Source of the DNA: Candidatus Altarchaeales archaeon ex4484_96
GTDB taxonomy: Archaea; Altiarchaeota; Altiarchaeia; IMC4; QMZM01
DNA: 9,956 bases
Assembly: GCA_002254405.1 (NCBI GenBank)
Contig: NJDH01000033.1
Coordinates: forward strand, 11,535-21,490
Direction: 5' to 3'
Part shown: positions 1-7,698 of the stretch, in pieces
Position numbering within the stretch: the first letter of the stretch is position 1
Layout: every line of letters starts with the position of its first letter
The notes under the pieces: generated by a model
Seen by the model: the letters and a program-made list of their open reading frames with translations, nothing else
The model's database searches: none
Told to the model about the DNA's origin: nothing
Translations under genes and position numbers: made by a program

Positions 1-1
1 A

Positions 2-2113
2 AACTGGCCTCGTCTTGTGGATGCAGGCTGGCTCACCCGGCTGGTTGAAATGAATCTGGACTTTGATTTAGCCTTGCATCTTGAGCCTTATGAAATCGAG
101 AGCACAATAAAGATGCTGGAAACCGAGCTGAAAAAACAAAAAACAGACATCTTCGGATTAGAGGCGGAAGGCAAGATAGTGCCCCAGAGCCTAGTCCAGA
201 AAAACAGGGACACTAAGGTGCTTTTAGAGTCCATCCAGGCCGGAACCGAGAAGATGTTCGGGATAAGCCTATACATCGATTCCAAACACTACGACCGCAA
301 GAAACTGGATGATGTCAGCAGGAAAATACAGGATAAGATGGCTTCCCTGATGATTACGCCGAAGGTGCCCTCTTTTCAGATGTACAAGGCCCTGCGCTCG
401 ACCCTGCCGGTACTTGACGACCAGCTGAGCATTAAAAGAGAAATAACTTCATCAGCTGCCTCAGCATGCTTTCCTTTCGTGATGTCCTCGCTGGAGAGCA
501 AGGCAGGCGGCATACTCATGGGATTCAATACAATAAACGACATCCCTGTGATAGTGGACCCGTTTCGAGCCAGCAACCCCAACATACTTGTTTTAGGCAC
601 ATCCGGCGGGGGTAAAAGCTATTGTATAAAGCTCTACCTTATGAGGGAGTTTCTGGAGGGGGTGGACACCAACGTCATAGACCCCCAGGCCGAGTACTCT
701 GATTTCGCTAAAACATTCAACGGCAAAACAATCAAAATCGCTCCCGGCTCCGATACTGTTCTAAACCCTTTTGATTTACTCGGGCTGACCTTAGACGAGA
801 AAAAGCTTTCGCTGCTGTCTTTTTTCAGGGTATTGCTGGGTGAGATGGACGAGGGAGAGAGAGCCATACTGGATGACTGCATTGATGCAACATATGATTC
901 GGTTGGGATAACCAAGGATCCCAAGACATGGAGCAAACACCCGCCAACCATAGCGGATTTATACGACCAGATCCTGCCTTTGACTAAATCCGAGAAAGAC
1001 ATCATCTACAAGCCCTCGATGAAAATCGCCAACCGACTGAAGAGCTACGTTTACGGTCCATTGCGTTTTCTGGACCAGCAGACCAAGATAAACATGGATA
1101 ACCGGGTTATAACCTTCGACATAAAAGACACACCCGACATAGGTAAGGCAACAATGATGTTTCTTTTGCTGGAGTTCATCTACACTGAGATGAAAAAATC
1201 ACGTAAGAGAAAGATTCTGGTGGTAGACGAGGCCTGGACTGTTTTATCCGCCGGAGACGACGGCGAATACATCCTGCGTATCGTTAAAACCTGCCGTAAA
1301 TTCAATCTCGGTCTTGTGATGATAACCCAGGACGTGGAGGATGTTTTAACATCGCGGGCGGGGAGGGCGGTTTTAAGCAACACGGCCACGAAGGTTTTAA
1401 TGAAACAAGACCCCTCGGTTATCAAGGATTTAACCGATAGATTCAGGTTAAACGAGAAAGAGCAGATGTTTCTGCAAACCGCGGGTTTAGGGAATGCTTT
1501 GTTGATATTGGGTACCATGCGCACTCCAATACGCATTAAGGCTTCCCCGGAAGAGCATCGTATTATCACCACAAACCCTGATGAGCTGATGGAGATGGTG
1601 CATGAGGCTGAAGCATTGAAGGTCAGGCGTGAGGGTGTCCCGGATCTTGACGTAAACAAGCTGCTTCAGAGGAAAATAAACCTCACAAACGATCAAATAG
1701 AAGCCTTAAGCAGGATTGGGTTCCATGAAGCCAGGGTGAAAAACCTCAGCGGCACATCCGAGCTGTTTCTCATACGAAACGAGACAGGCTACACCGATGA
1801 ACGCTTCGTGCTGCAGGAGTTGATTCAGGAGGAGATAATGAAATACACCAAGAAGGCCATGATACACTACACCGAGCTCGCTGACATATCATTCGAATCC
1901 AAGGACGGTCGTATGATTGGCATAGAAGTGGTGGCAGAGGCCTCACCTGATATGGATGAGAGAATCATTAAAAAGAAACTCCCCATACTGGAGAAATACG
2001 ATGAATACTTTATTGTCGCCGCCAGGGAGGAAACACAGCGCCTAGAAGGATACGGGCGCATTTACTCCAGGCAGCAGGTGCCTGATGTGATAACTTCCTA
2101 TCTGCAATCCTAG
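2..2113 (+). CDS. VirB4/HerA-type secretion or conjugation ATPase, 5'-truncated by window edge
   Basis: The gene encodes an ATPase of the VirB4 family, which powers type IV secretion or conjugative DNA transfer at the inner face of the membrane. The reading frame is open to the left edge. Residues before the GTG at 17 read NWPRLV and run into DAGWLTRL, a conserved stretch of archaeal VirB4 proteins, so the N-terminus lies outside the window. Counting from the codon at 17, Walker A is GTSGGGKS (194-201), followed by the family motif DPQAEY, and Walker B is KILVVDEAW (399-407). VirB4-like signatures MKQDP and RTPIRIKASPEE come next. A C-terminal extension (about 560-698) resembles the PD-(D/E)XK nuclease fold often attached to archaeal relatives, with D623 and E637 but Val at 639 where the catalytic Lys should be. 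It is probably a non-cutting fold. The next gene starts 55 bases downstream with its own promoter. A HerA-like repair translocase is the alternative; VirB4 fits better. Confidence 0.88.
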   Translation, partial: NWPRLVDAGWLTRLVEMNLDFDLALHLEPYEIESTIKMLETELKKQKTDIFGLEAEGKIVPQSLVQKNRDTKVLLESIQAGTEKMFGISLYIDSKHYDRKKLDDVSRKIQDKMASLMITPKVPSFQMYKALRSTLPVLDDQLSIKREITSSAASACFPFVMSSLESKAGGILMGFNTINDIPVIVDPFRASNPNILVLGTSGGGKSYCIKLYLMREFLEGVDTNVIDPQAEYSDFAKTFNGKTIKIAPGSDTVLNPFDLLGLTLDEKKLSLLSFFRVLLGEMDEGERAILDDCIDATYDSVGITKDPKTWSKHPPTIADLYDQILPLTKSEKDIIYKPSMKIANRLKSYVYGPLRFLDQQTKINMDNRVITFDIKDTPDIGKATMMFLLLEFIYTEMKKSRKRKILVVDEAWTVLSAGDDGEYILRIVKTCRKFNLGLVMITQDVEDVLTSRAGRAVLSNTATKVLMKQDPSVIKDLTDRFRLNEKEQMFLQTAGLGNALLILGTMRTPIRIKASPEEHRIITTNPDELMEMVHEAEALKVRREGVPDLDVNKLLQRKINLTNDQIEALSRIGFHEARVKNLSGTSELFLIRNETGYTDERFVLQELIQEEIMKYTKKAMIHYTELADISFESKDGRMIGIEVVAEASPDMDERIIKKKLPILEKYDEYFIVAAREETQRLEGYGRIYSRQQVPDVITSYLQS

Positions 2114-2122
2114 TCATTTATT

Positions 2123-2152
2123 TCGATTTAATCGACAATAGTATATACTATT
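2123..2152. promoter_or_regulatory. Two adjacent palindromes over the SPFH gene promoter (putative operator)
   Basis: Two perfect inverted repeats lie side by side. TCGATT-T-AATCGA spans 2123-2135, and the unbroken 16-bp palindrome AATAGTATATACTATT spans 2137-2152. The second contains the likely TATA box (TATATA, 2142-2147). Its centre is about 25 bases before the ATG at 2169, which fits a leaderless transcript. Binding of a dimeric repressor to either palindrome would block TBP/TFB. The repeats are visible directly; their role as an operator is inferred. Confidence 0.5.
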
Positions 2153-2168
2153 ATCTTTATCGCATAAT

Positions 2169-3353
2169 ATGGCCACCATACCCCAGATTAAGGGAACAGC
2201 TTTCGATATAACCGCGGAAGAAAAACGCGAGCTTGGGATAAAATGGCAGGATGTCCTGTACATCTGTTTCGTATTAATATTGTTGTTTCTTTTGATTTCT
2301 CCTCTGCCGAAGGATCTTGAAACCATCGGGCTTGGAGCTATCAGGGTCGACACGAAGTATCTCATTGTTTTGCTGCTGATTTTATTGTATATACAGCGCA
2401 CCATAGTCCGGTTTGATGATTTCGAGAGGGGTGTTGTGCTTCGGGTTGGTAAATACGACCGCATAGCTGGACCTGGCTGGTCTCTGGTTTTTCCTTTGCT
2501 TGAGAAATACTTCAAGGTAGACTTACGACTCCAGGTTTACACCATACCTCCCCAGGAGGTTGTTACAAGAGATAAGGTGCGTTTTTTGCTTTCCCCTGAG
2601 ATTTTCATGTATGTAGTAGACCCCAAGGCTGCTATATTAAACGTGGACAATTACAAGCAAGCTACTCTTGGCTATATAAACTCCTCGCTCACACACGATT
2701 GTGGCAACTCCACATCCGATTATATCATAACCCACATGGATGATTTAACCCACAGCCTGGAGGACAGGATAAACCACATATCCACCGAGCCAGGGAAAGA
2801 GTGGGGTATCAAAGTCATCAAGATAAAGCTTACGATGGTGCGATTCCCCGACAGGGTGCAGGATGCCATGCACGAGAAGGTCGCATCCGAGCAGCTGAAG
2901 TTAGCGGCCCACGAGAAGGCGGAGGCGACTAAAATCGAAATCGACGCGGTGAGGGAGGCTGGCAGCAAGCTGACCAGCCCAGCAATAACCTACATGTACT
3001 TGGAAGCCCTTGATAAGGTAGCCCGGGGACGCGCTACCAAAATCGTTTTGCCTCTGGAGGTCTCAAAGATAGCTGAGACCATCACTAAAAGCACAGGCGA
3101 CACCATCACACCAACGGGGCTCCCCCTGGAGATGATAAACAAATACAAGGAAGCCATAGACAAATACGATGAGAGACTCAAAAACATTGAAACAAAGATG
3201 GTTAAAGACGAAAGCAAAAAAGTAATATCAGATGGTGACCGGTTTCTCGTAGACAAAACACAGGATTCATCAATGAAAGATGAAGGTGAAGTCGACTACG
3301 AGGAAAAAATCAAGGACATCAAGAAAAGACTGGGGTTAGATGAGAATGAATAA
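2169..3353 (+). CDS. SPFH-domain membrane protein (slipin/stomatin-like)
   Basis: This 394-residue protein belongs to the SPFH/Band 7 superfamily (stomatin, prohibitin, slipin), which forms membrane-attached oligomeric scaffolds that organise lipid microdomains and regulate partner enzymes or channels. A polar N-terminus is followed by two hydrophobic segments (about 28-45 and 63-77). The SPFH domain begins at FERGVVLRVGKY (about 85-96), continues through GPGWSLVFPLLEKYFKVDLR, and has the conserved PQEVVTRDKV (128-137). A helical Ala/Glu-rich region (EKVASEQLKLAAHEKAEATK) leads to the typical slipin end YLEALDKVARGRATKIVLP. A charged tail of about 80 residues may be coiled coil. The ATG at 2169 is supported by a TATA element about 25 bases upstream and no Shine-Dalgarno sequence, which implies a leaderless mRNA. 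Slipins are often paired with an NfeD partner; none is in this window. The next gene overlaps its 3' end, so the two are probably co-translated. Confidence 0.85.
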   Translation: MATIPQIKGTAFDITAEEKRELGIKWQDVLYICFVLILLFLLISPLPKDLETIGLGAIRVDTKYLIVLLLILLYIQRTIVRFDDFERGVVLRVGKYDRIAGPGWSLVFPLLEKYFKVDLRLQVYTIPPQEVVTRDKVRFLLSPEIFMYVVDPKAAILNVDNYKQATLGYINSSLTHDCGNSTSDYIITHMDDLTHSLEDRINHISTEPGKEWGIKVIKIKLTMVRFPDRVQDAMHEKVASEQLKLAAHEKAEATKIEIDAVREAGSKLTSPAITYMYLEALDKVARGRATKIVLPLEVSKIAETITKSTGDTITPTGLPLEMINKYKEAIDKYDERLKNIETKMVKDESKKVISDGDRFLVDKTQDSSMKDEGEVDYEEKIKDIKKRLGLDENE

Positions 3354-3627
3354 TAAATTGGATACAGATAATGTGCGGGTTGACCCGATGGGGCGGTTTG
3401 TGGTGATAAGAATAAACGCTAAACTCTACAAGCAGCATATTATTATGCGGGCTGCTGATGATCTGATACACGCTCAAAAAAACTATGACGTGATAATCGA
3501 CGGAAACCCGGAATCCGAGATAAAAGCCAAGTTCATACCGAAAACAAAGGATGCAACAAAGGATGACTTACTGAAGGTCGCCTACAAGTTCAATACTTTG
3601 CTTGTGTCCTGCTGCGGTAAAGGCTGA
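3340..3627 (+). CDS. Small HxsD-like protein
   Basis: The predicted product is 95 residues long. The ATG at 3340 overlaps the SPFH gene by 14 bases, and an in-frame ATG at 3346 is an equally possible start. The overlap suggests translational coupling and a related job. The pattern FVVIRINAKLYKQHIIMRAA, then YDVIID, then a polar stretch with IKAKFIPK, then DLLKVAYKFNTLL, follows the layout I recall for HxsD. HxsD is the small accessory protein of the His-Xaa-Ser peptide-modification systems. Those systems also carry radical SAM proteins HxsB and HxsC, which are not in this window. The match is to overall pattern only, so the assignment is tentative. The protein ends in SCCGKG, a vicinal Cys pair near the C-terminus that could bind metal, form a disulfide or be modified; this is inference. 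It has no signal peptide or membrane segment. Confidence 0.62.
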   Translation: MRMNNKLDTDNVRVDPMGRFVVIRINAKLYKQHIIMRAADDLIHAQKNYDVIIDGNPESEIKAKFIPKTKDATKDDLLKVAYKFNTLLVSCCGKG

Positions 3628-3638
3628 TTTTTTTTTTT
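3628..3638 (+). terminator. T11 tract, archaeal-type terminator
   Basis: Eleven consecutive T residues directly follow the TGA stop of the small HxsD-like gene. There is no stem-loop before the tract. Archaeal RNA polymerase terminates at U-rich tracts without a hairpin, so this probably ends the SPFH/HxsD-like transcript at least partly. The next gene starts only 17 bases later, so read-through is possible. Confidence 0.6.
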
Positions 3639-3655
3639 AAATTACTCCCCGGATT

Positions 3656-5491
3656 ATGGACCCTGAGGACGACTACAAACCGAGAAAGGAGGGCGTTGGT
3701 TTCCCCACGTTCCCCGGCAAAACCCGTGAATGGGAGGCGTGGGAGCCTGAAGAAATTGATGAAAAAAAGCTGAAGGCTGTTTTGAAGACCATCCTGAAAG
3801 AGTCGAATCTGGAGCTGGATCAACTCCACAAGATATCCGAAGGCGAATGGGAGGCTTATGCTGTTAACCGGCTGGGTAACCGTGTCGGGATTATTATCTG
3901 GACTAAATACATGCCTTTCGTGGAGAAAGAGGATGTTGAAGACCTCTACGAGGCCATGCTTGAGTATAAGCTTCAACATGCTGTTTTCATAACCACATCC
4001 CATTTCACCAAAAACGCGCAGGAGTTCGCCGAGGACCTTCCCATCGAGCTTGTGGACGGCAGAAACCTGGGGGAGCTGGTGCCTGAAGCAGAATTATACG
4101 AGGTCGAGGACGTTTTCGTAACCGATAAAGGGAATCAGGAGGCAGTAGACTACTTTAAGACCCGCCGAAAGAAAAAATTATTGGGCATCATAGGCGATGC
4201 CGAAACCATAGAATACATCGATAGAAGATACCTCCCTTTTGCCGTATACACCATCGGGAAACCAAAAAGGCCCCAGGAGGAGGAATCAAAGAACCTGTTC
4301 GTTGATTTATCAACAGCTGAAATCCCCTACGTGGAAGAACGTAATCTCATGGTAGTAGATACCCTGCGCACGATAATGGAATTACCGGATAAATCCCGGG
4401 AGCATCTACTGGATTTAATACAATACGGGGGATTAAGCCTAAAGCATGTTGAAGGCAAGCATCTTGAGATACTAGAGAAAAAAAATTTGGTTATTTCCCC
4501 GGCAGCCCGCTCCGGCGAAAAAAGCTTTCTACAGATTATTGGGGAGGAGCTGGGAGACACCTTCCAGGTAATGGCCGAGGATTTATCTAAAATGCCTCAG
4601 CCCCGGGAGAGACCAACGGACTACAGCAAATACCAGCACCAACCCGGTGCATACTCCCGTGAAGGCCTGGCAAAGGTTCGAGCCAACATCCACATCCCCC
4701 AGGTGGATAGACCCTTTGACTTAGAGCATTTTTTGGAGTCCAGTAAAGAAGTTGACTCAAACTTCGACCCTGATTCGCCAAGATACAATGTAGCCGAAAT
4801 AAGGGATGTTTTAGAGCGCATATACGGCGAAAAAGTCACCTTCAAAAAAATAATATACATGCCCTATTTCTTATGTAAGTACTCGACCATATACACCACC
4901 CGATATCTTCGATATATTTCGCCCGCCTTCAGAAGCGATATTTTCCCGCCTAAGACCTCCGAGTACGGGATATACGAGTTCATAGACAAGCAGCCTGTGG
5001 TCCCCTATATCGTGCTCGGGTTGATGACGTTCATCATGAACCTGCATAGAATAGAGTACGTGCTGCATCTATTCTCTTCTGTTTTTATTTTCGTATCTAT
5101 CTCAATCGCGCTGGGTATATTGCTTAAAGCTATTTTCAGGACACCCCGGCGGGTTCCAAGATACGGCGGCTCACCGATTAAATACGGGTTCCCCTCAATA
5201 CACAGCATGCTTTCAGCCGGCAGCCTGGGATTCATATTCTTCGTTAACCCGCTGTTTCTTATTATGCTGATACCCTTAACCCTGCTTTATTTATACTCCA
5301 GGATAGCCTTGGGGGTGCATAACGTAAGCGACGTCATCGGGGGTTCGATTATCGGACTGATCCTTGGGGTGTCAGCTGGAATACTAATATACCAAGGATT
5401 AAAGCTGCCCCTGGAGCTGGAGACTTTTTTCACCATACTGTTTTTTATACTGCCCCTATTTTACGGGCATCTTGTGAAAGAATCCTTTTAA
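3656..5491 (+). CDS. Mrr-like nuclease-fold domain / winged helix / PAP2 phosphatase fusion
   Basis: The gene is one uninterrupted 611-codon frame. Residues about 40-145 look like the Mrr/type IV restriction endonuclease core. It keeps the ending HAVFITTSHFTKNAQEFA (H116-F-T-K119) and IELVDGRNL. However, the strand that normally carries Q/E-x-K reads IIWTK (W82, K84), and no clear catalytic Asp is present, so cleavage activity is doubtful. Residues about 229-300 look like a winged helix (LLDLIQYGGLS, HLEILEKKNLV). A YMPYF strand (401-405) ends the soluble part. From about 448 onward there are about five or six membrane segments with a PAP2 active site. K491 with R498 forms the KX6R motif (Arg instead of Pro follows), PSIH is at 513-516, and SRx5Hx3D is complete (S548, R549, H555, D559). 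PAP2 enzymes hydrolyse lipid phosphates or pyrophosphates, usually at the outer face. No ribosome-binding site was found. Its TAA stop overlaps the stop of the convergent clamp-loader gene. Confidence 0.85.
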   Translation: MDPEDDYKPRKEGVGFPTFPGKTREWEAWEPEEIDEKKLKAVLKTILKESNLELDQLHKISEGEWEAYAVNRLGNRVGIIIWTKYMPFVEKEDVEDLYEAMLEYKLQHAVFITTSHFTKNAQEFAEDLPIELVDGRNLGELVPEAELYEVEDVFVTDKGNQEAVDYFKTRRKKKLLGIIGDAETIEYIDRRYLPFAVYTIGKPKRPQEEESKNLFVDLSTAEIPYVEERNLMVVDTLRTIMELPDKSREHLLDLIQYGGLSLKHVEGKHLEILEKKNLVISPAARSGEKSFLQIIGEELGDTFQVMAEDLSKMPQPRERPTDYSKYQHQPGAYSREGLAKVRANIHIPQVDRPFDLEHFLESSKEVDSNFDPDSPRYNVAEIRDVLERIYGEKVTFKKIIYMPYFLCKYSTIYTTRYLRYISPAFRSDIFPPKTSEYGIYEFIDKQPVVPYIVLGLMTFIMNLHRIEYVLHLFSSVFIFVSISIALGILLKAIFRTPRRVPRYGGSPIKYGFPSIHSMLSAGSLGFIFFVNPLFLIMLIPLTLLYLYSRIALGVHNVSDVIGGSIIGLILGVSAGILIYQGLKLPLELETFFTILFFILPLFYGHLVKESF

Positions 5492-6633
5492 CCCAGCAGA
5501 TACTCTATTTCATCAGATGATAGGCGGTATTTTTTCTGCAGAATATCAGGGGACACTATCTTCTCCCCTAAAAGCGTCCGGTATAGGAGGATATACTGCT
5601 GGGCTATTATCTTATTGGATGCATGTAGTTTAAGAGAAAGCTTGGAGCCGATGCTTTTTTTCAGACCCCGTTCTTTTTTTGTTTTGCTTAATTCAATGAT
5701 GTATCTGGGGAACTGGAAAAAAGAAGGCTTTATTTTATTTCTCTTGGCTATGTTAACACCCCCCGTCATAAGCGGCGTAGCATAACGCAGCAGCCCCCAG
5801 TACTGTCTCTCATATATTCTCCCTATATACGAGTCGGCTCTTGAAAGATAATAAAACGCCCGATAAATATCTGTTTTATCCCTGTATACTCGTGGTATGT
5901 TCTCATCAATCCATAGGAGCGTGTCCCTGGGCTGTAAATCAAGATTCCAGGTTGATTTAACCGCATCATCAAAGTCTTTTTTCACCAAAATCCGCGAGAG
6001 CGTATTATAGATGTCCACCGACCTGTCCCTTGATTCAAGAATGCTCAGATGCTCTTTTTTTATTTCTTTTCTGCCTTTAGCTATGGTTTCTAAATCTATA
6101 ACAGCAGACCTTATATCCCCGCCCGCGTTATCCGCTATCTCTCTAAGCAGTATCTTATCCGCTTTAACGTTTTCTCTAACGCATATTTCATCCAGAAGCT
6201 TGGCAACCGAAGCGCTGGTGGGCTTTCTAATGTTCACCTGAGCGCATTTTTTTTTCAGCGTCCGAAGCCTTTTATGAGAGGCATCTGATGACTCTAATAT
6301 AAGGGGATTTTTTGTTTCCTTTATGAGCCTGCCTACTTCCTTGATTTTTTTGATTTCCTGAGGGTTGTTTAAGTATATGAGCTTTTTCCTCCCGCTTAAG
6401 CTTGCAGTCTGCGATATTGATACCGCATTATCTATGTTGTCATCGGTTATCTCAACCACCTCACAATCCAGTTCAGCTGCCGCAACCTCGATGATGGTGC
6501 TCTTGCCTGATCCAATATGCCCGTAAACAAGTATAGGCGCATTCATTAAATTATTTATTATCTCATCCAATGCCTTCCTGTTCAGGCTAATGTCTTCTTT
6601 TTTCTTTGGCTTGTGTTTGGTTGACCACATCAT
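5488..6633 (-). CDS. rfcL: Replication factor C large subunit-like AAA+ protein, short and with altered Walker B
   Basis: This 381-residue protein resembles the large subunit of the archaeal clamp loader, which opens PCNA and loads it on primed DNA with RfcS. The N-terminus WSTKHKPKKKEDIS matches the RfcL opening (W-x-x-K-Y-x-P). Walker A is GHIGSGKS (38-45). Sensor 2 lies in GGDIRSAVIDL (171-181, R175). The collar region has typical RfcL signatures: LLWIDENIP, LSRADSYIGRIYERQYW, LLRYATPLM. Two things are odd. The Walker B strand reads KLIYLNN (84-90), with Asn-Asn where Asp-Glu should be, so ATP hydrolysis by this subunit is questionable. The protein also lacks the acidic C-terminal tail and PIP-box end of usual RfcL, which is about 480-500 residues. 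Adjacent ATGs at 6633 and 6630 are both possible starts. No strong promoter is seen; a weak TTTATC element lies at about 6664-6670 on this strand. Confidence 0.85.
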   Translation of the reverse strand: MMWSTKHKPKKKEDISLNRKALDEIINNLMNAPILVYGHIGSGKSTIIEVAAAELDCEVVEITDDNIDNAVSISQTASLSGRKKLIYLNNPQEIKKIKEVGRLIKETKNPLILESSDASHKRLRTLKKKCAQVNIRKPTSASVAKLLDEICVRENVKADKILLREIADNAGGDIRSAVIDLETIAKGRKEIKKEHLSILESRDRSVDIYNTLSRILVKKDFDDAVKSTWNLDLQPRDTLLWIDENIPRVYRDKTDIYRAFYYLSRADSYIGRIYERQYWGLLRYATPLMTGGVNIAKRNKIKPSFFQFPRYIIELSKTKKERGLKKSIGSKLSLKLHASNKIIAQQYILLYRTLLGEKIVSPDILQKKYRLSSDEIEYLLG

Positions 6634-6753
6634 GAAACGATTATATCTATGGTAATGTAAGCAGATAAAAGATTAGCAGGGCGCGCTTTAAGGGGCAACA
6701 GAAACACTTATATACTCTAAGGGGCTTATGTTATTAATATAAGGTGATTTAAT
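6634..6753. promoter_or_regulatory. Divergent promoter region with TATA box, repeated TAAGGGGC and ribosome-binding site
   Basis: This 120-base gap separates the rfcL-like gene (leftward) from the membrane protein gene (rightward). For the rightward gene there is a purine-rich BRE-like GAAACA (6701-6706), a TATA box TTATATAC (6708-6715), an expected transcription start near 6737, and a good Shine-Dalgarno GGTGA (6743-6747) six bases before the ATG. The octamer TAAGGGGC occurs twice in direct orientation, at 6689-6696 and 6718-6725, flanking the TATA box with 29 bases start to start, close to three helical turns. The repeats are visible; regulation through them is a guess. Confidence 0.6.
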
Positions 6754-7689
6754 ATGGTGGAATTATCTACTGAGCTTATATCTGAAGTATCCCTGGACTC
6801 GCTGATACAGTTTATTATGGAGAATTCACTGGCTGTTGGCTTGTTTGTTTTCCTTGTTATTGTTTCATTGATTGTTGGTTACGCGCTTGGTTATATCATT
6901 GCCTCGATTTTCCGCAGATTATTTAAGACCCAGAACCTGGAGAAAACCCTAGTCCGATATGGTGCGGTTACCTCCAGCCTGTGGGAGTCTATGATTAATT
7001 TCATATCAGACTACCTTAAATGGCTTGTTGTTATACTGTCTCTTGATATTGTGTTCGTATTATATGGTGTTAGTATTGTATCGCAGATATCTATTTTCCT
7101 GGAGCGTCTGCTAGCCCTTATCGTGTCCACCATAATAGGTATGCTTCTCGGCGGCATAATATATAAGATAACAAAGGATTTCCTCATAAGCGTTGGATTA
7201 GAGCGGGAGCTGGGCAAACATCATCTGGCGGACTCTATGGCTGGTTTTTCTGTTTCATCTATTGTGGCTTTCATCATTAAATGGTATATTGTTTTGTTGT
7301 TTCTGACAACAGGGTTGCAGATTTTCAAGCCTGTGATATTCATTGACTCAACAACCCGGATTGTGTTGCTTGAGGGTCTTGAGGACCTGGCTAACTATAT
7401 CCCGCAGGCGATACTTGGGTTCATGATTCTTTTGGCTTCCATAATAATATCCGATTTCGTTTCAGCGCATATGAAGAACCGGAAGATTTCGTTTTCTGAG
7501 CTATATTCTCTCTTCTCCGAGGTGATTATAATAGCCATCGGCGCTTTGCTGGCTTTACCCCATTTTGGGGTGAAAAACACCTATTTTCTGGAGTATTCTT
7601 TCATTGTTTTGGTTGCCGGCATATCCTTGGGCATAGCATTAGCTTTAGCTTTAAGCCTGAAGGATAAGATTAAAATAGAGTTGGGTTGA
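6754..7689 (+). CDS. CmpX/MscS-related TM-helix-repeat membrane protein
   Basis: This 311-residue integral membrane protein has about seven hydrophobic segments (near 26-50, 88-108, 113-135, 168-190, 215-238, 255-272 and 280-302). Repeating units have the form of an amphipathic helix, then a small-residue-rich membrane helix: FLERLLALIVSTIIGMLLGG and DLANYIPQAILGFMILLASI, and a final GISLGIALALALSLKD. This is the conserved TM-helix repeat known from CmpX-type members of the mechanosensitive channel family. The cytoplasmic beta domain of MscS is absent, so classical MscS gating should not be assumed. A role in osmotic or membrane-tension response is possible but unproven. The ATG at 6754 is fixed by a GGTGA ribosome-binding site at ideal spacing and a TATA box upstream. 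The winged-helix gene follows only nine bases after the stop, which indicates an operon. Confidence 0.8.
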   Translation: MVELSTELISEVSLDSLIQFIMENSLAVGLFVFLVIVSLIVGYALGYIIASIFRRLFKTQNLEKTLVRYGAVTSSLWESMINFISDYLKWLVVILSLDIVFVLYGVSIVSQISIFLERLLALIVSTIIGMLLGGIIYKITKDFLISVGLERELGKHHLADSMAGFSVSSIVAFIIKWYIVLLFLTTGLQIFKPVIFIDSTTRIVLLEGLEDLANYIPQAILGFMILLASIIISDFVSAHMKNRKISFSELYSLFSEVIIIAIGALLALPHFGVKNTYFLEYSFIVLVAGISLGIALALALSLKDKIKIELG

Positions 7690-7698
7690 TAACCTAAT

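Noticed and set aside
2114..2515. Minus-strand open frame opposite the SPFH promoter and 5' end
   Set aside because: It runs through the TATA/palindrome region and is antisense to a clear SPFH protein; its product resembles nothing known.
3590..4003. Minus-strand open frame of 137 codons overlapping the fusion gene
   Set aside because: It lies opposite a well-supported gene with recognised domains, has no family resemblance, and crosses the T11 tract and a gene boundary.
4587..5235. Several overlapping minus-strand open frames opposite the fusion gene
   Set aside because: They have no recognisable protein features and are explained as shadows of the + strand frame carrying the PAP2 motifs.
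3656..5491. Fusion gene as an artefact of a frameshift between two genes
   Set aside because: The frame is continuous with no internal stop or shifted homology on either side of the junction. Read-level data would still be needed to exclude a chimera.
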